Shown here piece after piece: positions 19,721 to 28,056 of a stretch of DNA of 64,000 bases. This stretch comes from Dictyobacter kobayashii. GTDB taxonomy: Bacteria; Chloroflexota; Ktedonobacteria; Ktedonobacterales; Ktedonobacteraceae. The translations under genes and the position numbers were made by a program. The notes beneath the pieces were generated by a model. The model had not been told where the DNA came from, made no database searches, and worked only from the letters and a program-made list of their open reading frames with translations. The stretch lies in contig NZ_BIFS01000001.1 of NCBI RefSeq assembly GCF_003967555.1, positions 3,100,001 to 3,164,000 of the forward strand. Reading direction: 5' to 3'. Each line of letters starts with the position of its first letter. Positions within the stretch are counted from its first letter, which is position 1.

Positions 19721-21236
19721 GTATACCATTGAGTATCTGGCGTGCCCAACTGCTATCAGCGCGCAATGCGGCTCGTCAGGATGTGCGTATCCAGGTTGCG
19801 GTTGGCATTTCGCTCAGTGCCAGTATTGTTCTGGGACTATGGGGGCCATACAATTGCGTACCCAGCTTGCTCACTGGCAACAGTCAGGCACGGTCATGAC
19901 CGCGCAAGGACTCTGGTTGTTTTGCCTCTCCACCTGGGTCGGCATGGCATTTTTTACTATTCTGAGCGTACCCGGCAGCTTGCGCAGCGATGAGCTCGAA
20001 TTGCAATTTACCCTACCGATCTCATTTGCTACGCGCTTCCGTACCCTTTATGGCAGTTTCTTCCTCAAACATCTCTGGTTATGGTCCCTGTTGCAGCTAG
20101 TGGTCCTGGGTTATGTATTGATCTCCCAACTTGGTTGGCAGGGCTGTAGCTGGTTAGCGTTGCTAGAGGGAGGAGTTGGGCTAGCTGTGCTTGTTTCATT
20201 GATTGGTACCTTATTGCTGCTGCGCTACGTATTGGCGCCCCGGCAATACCTGGGGCGCACGTTGGTCGTGATCATTCTGTTGGTCGCAACCCTGGTTGGA
20301 ATGCTGTGTTATTCCTGGTTGGGCCAGCAGGGGCAGGAGTGGGTAATGCTGGTGCGGCCCGAACTGGTGCTGCTCCTCTTCTTTATCATTATAGGTATCG
20401 CTCTGGGCCCTGGTGCTGAGTGGCTGGGGCGCTTATATGCGGCCAGCTTCTCGCTCGTGCAGAGCAAAGACCGTGGGCGGAGCACATTTACCTTGCCAGG
20501 GAGCCTCTTACTGGTTCGTGTGTTTGCGCGCCGGCGCACGCTAACGGGAGGTTTAATGGTACGCAGCCTGCTCAATCAGAGCCGCAACTGGCTCTTCTGG
20601 CTGCGCTTGCTGCTGATCTGGGGATTATTGGCTCTCTTCCCGGTGGTACATATGCTTGGTCAGCGCTTTGGCATGAGTGACCAGGTTTTGATTGCAGCTT
20701 ATGCCGCCACCCTCGCCTGTGGACATATTCTAGAAACGGGGCCTGCCGTTATCGGTGGCGAGGCCAATCGCTTTGCCCTTTACCTGGTGGCCCCTTTTTC
20801 GTTCCGGCAACTATTGTGGTCCAGGCTCCAGCTCTGCCTCTGGCCCATACTCACTGAAGGCCTGCTGATGGGATGTCTACTGGCTTTCTGGAACCGGTTG
20901 GCGCCTATGCAACTGATCTGGATTTTACCTACTATTAGCGGCATAATTATCCCCTGTACCTGTCTAATGGTCTGGGGAGGATGTTGGGACCTGGAGCTGA
21001 ACAAATCTGTGGAAGGAAAGACGGAGGCTATGATGCTAGAAGAAGGTCCCTTTACGCCTCGACGTCTGGTCTTATTGAATGTGAGCCTGCTCTTTCTCGC
21101 GGCCCTGCTGTTTTTGCTCTGGTGGTTGCCACCATTTATCGTGCTACCACTCTTGCTCGTGCTGGCCGTAGCGGTTGGCTATGGTATGTACGTTTGGAGC
21201 ACTACACAACTGCAATTTCTACTGCGTAGTAGTTAA
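19717..21236 (+). CDS. ABC transporter permease, one apparent frameshift
   Basis: The gene starts at ATG 19717, overlapping the ATPase stop. The frame reads MSIPLSIWRAQLLSARNAARQ and stops at 19899. The main frame resumes as AIQLRTQLAHWQQSG and runs to 21236. Adding one G to the GGGGG run at 19841-19845 joins them (LWGAIQL), giving about 506 residues with many TM helices (about 12) and no ATPase motif. It is the membrane partner of the preceding ATPase. No closer family name is justified. Confidence 0.75.
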
Positions 21237-21260
21237 TCTCCCAGCAAATTACTAAAAATG

Positions 21261-22804
21261 GTAACTACTCAGTAGCCCATGCAATGGGGAAAGGAGAACC
21301 AGCAAAAACCGCAGCAATGGCAGCAAGCATTGAGCGCCCCTGCTTGCGCATGGTTGAAAGATAGCTGCGAATGATGCAAAAAGCCGTAGCTCCATCGTCA
21401 CTGCGGAAGGTTCCGGAAATCTTTTGCTGCACTTTCACCATGCGTAAATCTCGTTCGGCGAGATTGTTGGTAAAAGGCACAGACAGGTCCTCCAGAAAAC
21501 CCAACACTTGATCAGCTCGCTTTAAGAGCGCATCGAGCAGATTCTTGGAGGCTTCCTGTTTTTTGCGTCCTTGTCGTTTGGGCTGCAGACTTCCTGGGGG
21601 AGGGGCTTGAGCGGCATGCGTGGCAAAGCCAGCGGCCAGAATGGCAAAATACTGGGCAAGCCACTGCTCCCGTTCGGGGGTGGGGACGGCGCTCGCTCCT
21701 TGGAGGCGCCAGCGATCAGCGGCTTGCTTCATCGCCAGCAACAGATCGAACATGGCTTGTCCCCAAGGCTGCTTCTCCTGTTCGGCGACATACAGGCAGT
21801 CGCGTAGCAGGTGGGCTCCGCAGAGGCTATGGGTACAGAGGTAGCGATCATAGCTGGACCAGCGATCATGCATGGAGCGGCCCTGATAGTGTGGCCAGAT
21901 CCCAATCTGCTCCAGAGCCTGATGCCCTCGTTTGCGATGCCAGGAGTACAGGGTGAGCCAGGGAGTCGCATTGAGATGCATCCAATGCAAGATGCCTTTG
22001 ACACGCATCCCCGTTTCGTCAGCATGTTGCAAGGGGCTGGCCAGCAGTAAGGTTTTGATCCGCTCGATGCTCGACTCAAGGGTCTTGGCTGCCTGAGCAA
22101 TCCAACGGACCAGCGTGCCTTCGGACAACTGACACCCGCACAGATCAGCAAGAGCTTCACAGGTGCGTTGCAGTGGCACCAGTTGAAAGTGGGAAAGATA
22201 GACCGCCAAGGCTTGGACCTGCGGGCCATACTGGACAGCAGCATCGACGCCTGCCGGAAAAGACGCCTGCGTCACATGCTGGCAATAGGGGCAGCAGATT
22301 GCTTGTCGGCAATGCTCCTCGACCAGCAAACGCCACGTGGGCAGATCGTGGACTTGACGGCGTTCGTTGGTGATAGCTGCCTCCTGCTCAAGAGGGTACT
22401 GACATGCTTCACAGTGCGTTGGACGATGAAGCACGACGCTATCAGGAGTCAATGCTTGCATCAGGGTATGACCGTGGTGACCGGCTTGTCCACCGGAAGT
22501 CTTGCCGCTTTTGCGCCGCTGTTTGCCAGGTTTGCGACCCAATCCATCACTGGAAGGAGGTTTACTACTATTATGACTATCTTTTCCCAATCGCCGTTCA
22601 AGCTCTTCAATGCGCAACAAGGCACCTATGAGCAATCCTTCGAGCTCTTCGATCCTGCGATCTTTCTGCTCTGCTTGCTCTTTGAATGCCTCTGCTTGCT
22701 CTTTGAGCTCTCGGTAGGCTTTCTGAAGATTTCTCACTTCTTCTTCTGTCATGCTCTTAGTTTATCAGCTTTGTCCAGCTTTTCTCAAGGTACTGAGTAG
22801 TTAC
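21261..22804 (-). mobile_element. IS66-family insertion sequence, copy 2 (intact)
   Basis: 1544 bp with the same 14-bp terminal inverted repeats as copy 1 (21261-21274 and 22791-22804) and a different perfect 8-bp duplication, TAAAAATG, at 21253-21260 and 22805-22812. It inserted in intergenic DNA 3' of the ABC permease gene, in the same orientation as copy 1. Confidence 0.95.
21265..22752 (-). CDS. IS66-family transposase (TnpC-like), intact
   Basis: 495 residues with an N-terminal coiled coil, a SSKPPSSDGLGRKPGKQRR basic region, a CxxC zinc finger, the DDE catalytic core (Asp in QHADETGM, Asp in HDRWSSYDRYL, Glu in TNNLAERDLRM) and a short C-terminus encoded inside the left inverted repeat. 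A single-gene IS66 element without the accessory TnpA/TnpB. It catalyses cut-and-insert of this IS. Its GGGGG run at 21596-21600 is one G longer than in copy 1. Confidence 0.95.
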   Translation of the reverse strand: MTEEEVRNLQKAYRELKEQAEAFKEQAEQKDRRIEELEGLLIGALLRIEELERRLGKDSHNSSKPPSSDGLGRKPGKQRRKSGKTSGGQAGHHGHTLMQALTPDSVVLHRPTHCEACQYPLEQEAAITNERRQVHDLPTWRLLVEEHCRQAICCPYCQHVTQASFPAGVDAAVQYGPQVQALAVYLSHFQLVPLQRTCEALADLCGCQLSEGTLVRWIAQAAKTLESSIERIKTLLLASPLQHADETGMRVKGILHWMHLNATPWLTLYSWHRKRGHQALEQIGIWPHYQGRSMHDRWSSYDRYLCTHSLCGAHLLRDCLYVAEQEKQPWGQAMFDLLLAMKQAADRWRLQGASAVPTPEREQWLAQYFAILAAGFATHAAQAPPPGSLQPKRQGRKKQEASKNLLDALLKRADQVLGFLEDLSVPFTNNLAERDLRMVKVQQKISGTFRSDDGATAFCIIRSYLSTMRKQGRSMLAAIAAVFAGSPFPIAWATE

Positions 22805-22942
22805 TAAAAATGATTGCTCGAATGTATGAAGAACGCATTTTCATCAATGTGTTCTTCTTTCGGGCTTAAAATGGTTATTCACTTTTTATTCAAGGCATCC
22901 TCAATCCATTGACAAGAGCGTTTTTCTCCTGGTATGCTTTTT

Positions 22943-22958
22943 CCGTAAACGATTACGG
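22943..22958. promoter_or_regulatory. LacI-type operator 1
   Basis: CCGTAAACGATTACGG: palindromic CGTAA and TTACG half-sites around a central CG, the form bound by LacI-family sugar repressors. It lies upstream of the candidate -35. Confidence 0.65.
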
Positions 22959-22965
22959 AGCGTTT

Positions 22966-22992
22966 TTGAGACAACCTGATACATTTTATAAT
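22966..22992 (+). promoter_or_regulatory. Candidate promoter of the GH5 gene
   Basis: TTGAGA (22966-22971) and a perfect TATAAT (22987-22992) with a short 15-bp spacer, placed between the two LacI-type operators. Confidence 0.45.
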
Positions 22993-22998
22993 TGAATT

Positions 22999-23014
22999 GC
23001 GTAATCGGTTACGA
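22999..23014. promoter_or_regulatory. LacI-type operator 2
   Basis: GCGTAATCGGTTACGA has the same CGTAA/TTACG half-sites as operator 1, 56 bp downstream and just 3' of the -10, where bound repressor would block initiation. Confidence 0.65.
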
Positions 23015-23318
23015 ATAGCAATTCAAGCAAGCCTGTAGGCAGTGATCAAAACAGGTGTGCTTCGATACGTGATGAAGCATTATAGAAACGCCCGACGCAT
23101 ATTTATGGCTTCACAGAGCCAAAAAGGCGTGATGCCTGCACGTATCACAAGTACCAGGAGAGGAGGTCAGATTTACACCAACGCACCTGCGGTCAACTGC
23201 ACCCTTTTTCAGTGTTGAGATAGCCAGGTGTGCCGCAATATAAAGTGTTGCAAGGATGTCAATACAAAAGGATGTCATATAGACAGCCATCCTTTCTTCC
23301 ACAGAAGGAGTAACAGAC

Positions 23319-25886
23319 ATGAATGTCGTCGTATCGTTGCGGCGTAGATGGGTCAGCGTGATGGTTCTGCTGACATTGGTCGCCACCGTATTCATCGGTT
23401 TCATCAGCGGTTCCCCCAGCCATGTAGCCCACGCTGCAAGTCCCATTAACGGCCTGCATATCGCAGGGAATCATATTCTTAATAGCAGCGGCCAGGTCTT
23501 TGTTCCACATGGGGTTGACCGCGCTGGTACTGAGTATATATGTGTCAATAGTAGCAGTGTTTTTGATGGCCCAAGTGATGCCGCCTCGGTTGCCGCGATT
23601 GCCAGTTGGGGCGTCAATACCGTGCGCGTTCCTTTAAATGAAGATTGCTGGTTGGGCATCAATGGCCTTCCCTCAGGTTCCTCAGCTTCTAACTACCAGC
23701 AGCAGATTATCAATTATGTCAATCTGCTCAACGCCAATAATATAGCAGTCATCCTTGATCTCCACTGGGCTGCAGCTGGTGGACAGCAATCCACAGGGCA
23801 GGATCTCATGCCCGATGCTGATCATGCTGGTGCCTTCTGGACCTCGGTTGCCAATACCTTCAAAAACAACTCGTCCGTTATCTTTGATCTTTATAACGAG
23901 CCTCACCCTGCGAGTTGGAGTTGCTGGCTGAATGGTAGTTACGGGGCCAATCAGTCTCCCTGTGGTGATGTCGGGTTCGCTGTCGCTGGCATGCAATCTA
24001 TGGTCAATGCTGTGCGTTCTACGGGAGCCACGAACATCTTGATGGCTGGTGGTCTGACCTGGTCAAACGATCTCTCCCAGTGGTTGCAGAACAAACCCAA
24101 TGATCCGCAAAACAATCTAGCCGCTTCCTGGCACCTCTATAACTTCAACGGTTGTAACAATACTGGCTGTTGGGATTCGCAGGTTGCGCCAGTTGCCGCG
24201 CAGGTGCCGGTGATTACCGGTGAACTGGGGGAGAATGACTGTGCCTCCGGTTTTGTCACTTCAGCCATGAACTGGGATGATCAGCATGGTGTGGGCTATC
24301 TGGGCTGGGCCTGGAATCCTTATGATTGTGGCGGTTTCCCTTCCTTGATTACCAACTACGATGGTACTCCCACCGCTTTTGGACAGGGCATTAAAGACCA
24401 TCTCCTCTCCCTGGCACCGCCGCCACCCCCTCTTACTCCTGATGCCAATGGCGCGATTAATATCAACGCCGGTGGCAGCGCGACCAGTGGCTTCTACGCT
24501 GATGGAGACTATAGTGGCGGTCAGACGGGCTCAACAACCAATGCCATCGATACCAGTGCGGTGACCAATCCTGCTCCTCAGGCGGTCTATCAGACGGAAC
24601 GCTATGGCAATTTCACCTACAATGTTGCTAACCTGAAGGCCAATGCCGCCTATAACGTGCGTCTACACTTCTCAGAGTTCTACTTCACCTCGGCCGGGCA
24701 GCGTACCTTTAACGTCAGCATCAATGGTTCTCAGGTTATCAGCAATTTCGATATCTTTGCCTCGGCAGGGGGGGCCAATAAAGCCATCGTTAAGCAGTTT
24801 AGTGCCAGTGCGGATGCCAGTGGCACGATTCAACTGCAGTTCTCGTCGATCATTAACAATGCCAAGATTGATGGTATTGAGGTCACTCCAGCCGGTTCTC
24901 CCACGCCGACCCCAACACCTTCAACTACGCCAACGCCAACGCCAACCCCCTCAACTACGCCGACTCCGACTCCAACACCAACGCCAGGTCAATCGATCGC
25001 AATCAATGCTGGTGGCGGTGCCGTTGGCGGCTTTGTCGCTGATACAGATGGCAGCGGTGGCACCACCGTCTCGAGCACTAATACCATCGATACCAGTGCG
25101 GTGACTAATCCTGCTCCCCAGGCGGTCTATCAGACGGAGCGCTATGGCAACTTTACCTATACCATTCCCCATCTGACGGCCAATGCCGCCTACACCGTGC
25201 GTCTGCACTTCGCGGAGGTCTACTTCACCTCGGCCGGACAGCGCTCCTTCAACGTCAGTATCAACGGTACCCAGGTCATGAGCAATTTTGACATCTTTGC
25301 TGCTGCCGGAGGAGAGAACAAAGCCATTATCGAACAGTTCAATACCAAAGCTGATGGCAGTGGTACTGTCACAATCCAGTTCACCTCGGTCGTCAATAAC
25401 GCCAAGATTGATGGTATTGAGGTCACTGCCAATACATCGGGAGCGGTGGCTATCAATACCGGTGGTAATACTGTTGGTAGCTTTGGCACCGATGTCGGTG
25501 CTAGCGGTGGCACCACCGTCTCAAGCACCAATATCATCGATACCAGCGCTGTGACCAATCCTGCCCCCCAGGCGATCTATCAGACGGAGCGCTATGGCAA
25601 CTTTACCTATACCATTCCCCATCTGACGGCCAATGCCGCCTACACCGTGCGTCTGCACTTCGCGGAGGTCTACTTCACCTCGGCTGGACAGCGCTCCTTC
25701 AACGTCAGTATCAACGGTACCCAAGTCATGAGCAATTTTGACATCTTTGCTGCTGCCGGAGGAGAGAACAAAGCCATCGTCAAGCAGTTCACGACCAAAG
25801 CCGATGGCAGTGGCACAGTCACGATCCAGTTTACTTCGGTCATCAACAATGCCAAGATCTGTGGCATTGAGGTCATTCCACAATAG
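23319..25886 (+). CDS. Secreted GH5 glycoside hydrolase with three malectin-like modules
   Basis: 855 residues. A signal peptide (to about residue 40) precedes a GH5 (cellulase-type) domain, residues 45-366. The acid/base is E194 in DLYNEP, the nucleophile E302 in VITGELGEN, and WHLYNF and GWAWNPYDCGGF line the cleft. Three malectin-like carbohydrate-binding modules of about 140-150 residues follow, each with an NPAPQAVYQTERYGNFTY block (in module 3, QAIYQTERY). A Pro/Thr linker separates modules 1 and 2. Modules 2 and 3 are almost identical at DNA level with a 450-bp period. It likely cuts a plant or microbial beta-glucan or mannan outside the cell. Expression appears controlled by a LacI-type repressor not encoded here. 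Confidence 0.9.
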   Translation: MNVVVSLRRRWVSVMVLLTLVATVFIGFISGSPSHVAHAASPINGLHIAGNHILNSSGQVFVPHGVDRAGTEYICVNSSSVFDGPSDAASVAAIASWGVNTVRVPLNEDCWLGINGLPSGSSASNYQQQIINYVNLLNANNIAVILDLHWAAAGGQQSTGQDLMPDADHAGAFWTSVANTFKNNSSVIFDLYNEPHPASWSCWLNGSYGANQSPCGDVGFAVAGMQSMVNAVRSTGATNILMAGGLTWSNDLSQWLQNKPNDPQNNLAASWHLYNFNGCNNTGCWDSQVAPVAAQVPVITGELGENDCASGFVTSAMNWDDQHGVGYLGWAWNPYDCGGFPSLITNYDGTPTAFGQGIKDHLLSLAPPPPPLTPDANGAININAGGSATSGFYADGDYSGGQTGSTTNAIDTSAVTNPAPQAVYQTERYGNFTYNVANLKANAAYNVRLHFSEFYFTSAGQRTFNVSINGSQVISNFDIFASAGGANKAIVKQFSASADASGTIQLQFSSIINNAKIDGIEVTPAGSPTPTPTPSTTPTPTPTPSTTPTPTPTPTPGQSIAINAGGGAVGGFVADTDGSGGTTVSSTNTIDTSAVTNPAPQAVYQTERYGNFTYTIPHLTANAAYTVRLHFAEVYFTSAGQRSFNVSINGTQVMSNFDIFAAAGGENKAIIEQFNTKADGSGTVTIQFTSVVNNAKIDGIEVTANTSGAVAINTGGNTVGSFGTDVGASGGTTVSSTNIIDTSAVTNPAPQAIYQTERYGNFTYTIPHLTANAAYTVRLHFAEVYFTSAGQRSFNVSINGTQVMSNFDIFAAAGGENKAIVKQFTTKADGSGTVTIQFTSVINNAKICGIEVIPQ

Positions 25887-25887
25887 G

Positions 25888-25937
25888 GATTAAAGCGTCT
25901 TCCTGTCCAATAACATGGGCGGGAAGACGCTTTAATC
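25888..25937 (+). terminator. Hairpin terminator of the GH5 gene
   Basis: Perfect 16-bp arms (25888-25903 and 25922-25937) followed by an A-rich run. It begins right after the stop codon and can also serve the convergent minus-strand gene. Confidence 0.75.
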
Positions 25938-25990
25938 AAAAAATCATATTTTTATGGCAATAAGAGTATGATTCTTGACGTGCTGATCCT

Positions 25991-26626
25991 TCACCGGGAG
26001 GGGTACGTCTGCCGAAGATTGTTGTTAAGGTAGACCTCCTCACGTGGCGTGAGCAGTCGCGCATCGTTGTTTGTCCGGGCATATGGACGCTGCTCAGCTA
26101 CAAAGTCTGAGATATCTTCGATCTCCAGAATCCAATCTCGCGCATAGCTCTGTAACGTAGAGCCACGCAAACCCAGTTGCAGGGCGCGCCGCTCCTGTTT
26201 GTGTCCGGTGGGAGAATGATCGGGGTCCCATTGCAAGCGCACCTCTGAGCTAGCCACCGCTTTCTTCCAATCTTCCTGTGAAGGGAAAACGTCGGCCCGA
26301 TAGCTCGAAGGGACAGCGGCCGCCAGCAGGCTATCGAAGGCCGAGCGCCGCAAACGGATCGCCAGCGTCACCTCCTGGTTCTCTTTCTGGCTCCATCCGT
26401 TGCGATACATCATCCATAGAAAATTGGTTTTTATCCAACTCATGCGCTCAAATGAAAAATGGCTACCCCCAAAATAGCCATGCCGGGCGGCAAAATGTCC
26501 GATGGAACGATTATAAGCCTGGTAGACAATAATCGATTCCTCATCATATTGAGCCAGAATATGGTGTCCTGTTTGAGGCCAGTGTGTCTTCTGTTCAACG
26601 TAAGGTGCTGTTAAAATCTTATTCAT
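25991..26626 (-). CDS. DUF4291 domain protein
   Basis: 211 residues from ATG 26626 (ATG 26641 is an alternative; ribosome sites are weak). The family pattern is evident: ILAQYDEESIIVYQAYNRSIGHFA, FSFERMSWIKTNFLWMMYR, then KENQEVTLAIRLRR and WDPDHSP. The function of DUF4291 is not known; it is a soluble protein with no signal peptide or TM helix. It stands alone between the GH5 gene and a long non-coding stretch. Confidence 0.8.
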   Translation of the reverse strand: MNKILTAPYVEQKTHWPQTGHHILAQYDEESIIVYQAYNRSIGHFAARHGYFGGSHFSFERMSWIKTNFLWMMYRNGWSQKENQEVTLAIRLRRSAFDSLLAAAVPSSYRADVFPSQEDWKKAVASSEVRLQWDPDHSPTGHKQERRALQLGLRGSTLQSYARDWILEIEDISDFVAEQRPYARTNNDARLLTPREEVYLNNNLRQTYPSR

Positions 26627-26823
26627 ATAAAATAATCCCATACCACATAAGATCACCTAATATCAAAGCGTATCGATCAATCAAAGAATGATTGCTATTA
26701 TATATAACGTTTCTTATAAAAATCTACACATGTATTGTTACTATTTCAACGATTGCACGTCTGAATCAATGCATGTGTTTATATAATAATGATGATTGTG
26801 AAAGTTGGTGTGAGTATGTATAA

Positions 26824-26982
26824 CAATGTAGCGGGGTCTACTTTACCTGTGTAGGAGATTTCTGGACCAAAACGGCCGGCTATGTAGAGGAATGCCAGGA
26901 CATGACCTTCTCGCATTCCGGTGGTGTCAGAGGTTCATGTCCATACCATGGCGGTAATCTAAGGTCCTTGTATTCGCACTGA
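26824..26982 (+). pseudogene. Remnant of a DUF3761-like small cysteine protein
   Basis: An open stretch of 52 codons without a start codon (preceded by TAA at 26821). It ends in ECQDMTFSHSGG and GSCPYHGG, which resemble the C-terminal ECxDGTYS...GxCSHHGG pattern of DUF3761 proteins. It looks like the C-terminal half of a decayed gene. The similarity is from memory of the motif. Confidence 0.4.
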
Positions 26983-27008
26983 GCTAGCTCGCGATCAATA
27001 TTGGTGAA

Positions 27009-27060
27009 CATAAGCGTATGGCCACGTGACAATTAAAGATCACGTGGCCATACGCTTATG
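27009..27060. repeat. Intergenic palindrome with 21-bp arms
   Basis: Arms 27009-27029 and 27040-27060 are perfect reverse complements with a 10-nt loop, followed by an A-run on the plus strand. Confidence 0.8.
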
Positions 27061-27108
27061 TCCCAAAAAACGAATGATAAAAGCAACAAGAAAAGAAAAA
27101 AACGCATT

Positions 27109-27350
27109 TGCAACCATAGGTGCGAGGCTCAGCCCTCGCTTGCCTCACCGGTAGTGAGGCCCGGTATCCCAGCGCTGATGTACCTTGTTGCATAACCCCT
27201 TCCCCCACGCAGTGCCCAAAAGCATGTTTCGCTTTTGGGCACTGCGTGGGCCGAGGTGTCGGCGATAAAGCGATGGAGCGGCGAGGATACCGGGCCGCCG
27301 GCTCTGTGGAGGGCGGCAAGCGAGGGCTGAGCCTCGCACCTACGGTTGCA
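27109..27350. repeat. 242-bp foldback element with nested inverted repeats
   Basis: Outer arms 27109-27144 and 27315-27350 match over 36 bp with one mismatch. Inside lie a 12-bp pair (27158-27169/27285-27296), a small hairpin (27142-27160) and a perfect 20-bp hairpin (27204-27223/27231-27250, 7-nt loop). The whole can fold into a branched structure. It is a candidate MITE or foldback element, or a structured RNA. No clear target duplication was found. Confidence 0.75.
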
Positions 27351-27399
27351 TTTTGATGTTGATCGTATAAACAAATGACCTACGAATCGGGTTGTAAAA

Positions 27400-27428
27400 T
27401 TGCCTCGCTCTACCCCCTATGCTATACT
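27400..27428 (+). promoter_or_regulatory. Candidate promoter of the GNAT-FemAB genes
   Basis: TTGCCT (27400-27405), 17-bp spacer, TATACT (27423-27428), about 58 bp upstream of the GNAT start codon. Confidence 0.5.
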
Positions 27429-27486
27429 TCCCATGGAATCATGCGGGGACTACTACTAAGAACTTGGAAGAAGGGAAACGTAGAAT

Positions 27487-28050
27487 ATGACCCAGGATAC
27501 TTCAAATTTACAGAATCCCTTTATTGTTGGGGATCGCCTGTATTTACGGCCTCTAGAGCCAACTCAGGACAATCATCTCTACTCGACGTGGATGAATGAT
27601 GAAGAGATTCGTCGCTATTTTTCAGTCTATCCTACCAGTGATGCACGTGGTAAAGAAAGACTGGATAATCTTTATAAAGATACACGACATATTTTATTTG
27701 GTGTGGCACTGAAAGAGGACAATCGCCTGGTCGGGCTGGTTGGTCTCAAAGATATCAATGTCTTGAATCAAAGTGCTGAATTCTATGTTATTATCGGTGA
27801 TCGCAATTTGCACGGCAAAGGTTTCGGGACGGAAGCAACCAGGCTGATGCTGCGCTATGGATTTTTAGAGCTGAATCTCAATCGTATTCAAACTCAGGAT
27901 ATGGAAGAGAATATTGGTGGCTGGCGTGCTGACGAGAAGGCTGGCTTCAAGCATGAAGGAACCTTGCGCGAGCTGATCCTACGCTTCGGTAAGTACCACG
28001 ATGTTCGCGTCTATAGTTTGCTGAGAAGTGAGTACTTAGAAACGTTGTAG
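27487..28050 (+). CDS. GNAT-family N-acetyltransferase (RimJ/RimL-like)
   Basis: 187 residues with a GNAT fold: LYLRPLEPTQ at the start, GLVGLKDIN strands, and the acetyl-CoA loop region GDRNLHGKGFGTEATRLML, followed by LNLNRIQTQDMEENIGG and the substrate-side GFKHEGTLRE typical of RimJ/L-type enzymes. It transfers an acetyl group from acetyl-CoA to an amine, possibly a protein N-terminus or an antibiotic; the substrate is unknown. ATG 27487 has AAGAAGGGAAA upstream. It is followed after 6 bp by a FemAB-like gene, suggesting cotranscription. Confidence 0.85.
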   Translation: MTQDTSNLQNPFIVGDRLYLRPLEPTQDNHLYSTWMNDEEIRRYFSVYPTSDARGKERLDNLYKDTRHILFGVALKEDNRLVGLVGLKDINVLNQSAEFYVIIGDRNLHGKGFGTEATRLMLRYGFLELNLNRIQTQDMEENIGGWRADEKAGFKHEGTLRELILRFGKYHDVRVYSLLRSEYLETL

Positions 28051-28056
28051 TCTCAC

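Larger units (their letters stand above)
22813..23318 (+). other. Regulatory region and long 5' leader of the GH5 gene
   Basis: About 500 bp with no gene. It contains two LacI-type operators and a candidate promoter (22943-23013), then a leader of roughly 310 nt. A short hairpin (AAAGGATG at 23267-23274 with CATCCTTT at 23288-23295) sits just 5' of the AGAAGGAG ribosome site. Confidence 0.5.

Noticed and set aside
22168..22800. 210-codon plus-strand ORF antisense to the IS66 transposase (also at 11153-11785)
   Set aside because: Cysteine- and serine-rich shadow of the real transposase, without its own ribosome site or family features.
10247..22804. Composite transposon with IS66 ends
   Set aside because: Different target duplications at each IS and ordinary housekeeping-type genes between them indicate two separate insertions.
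27056..27374. Several short ORFs on both strands in the foldback element
   Set aside because: They mirror one another because the DNA is palindromic; no ribosome sites or family features.
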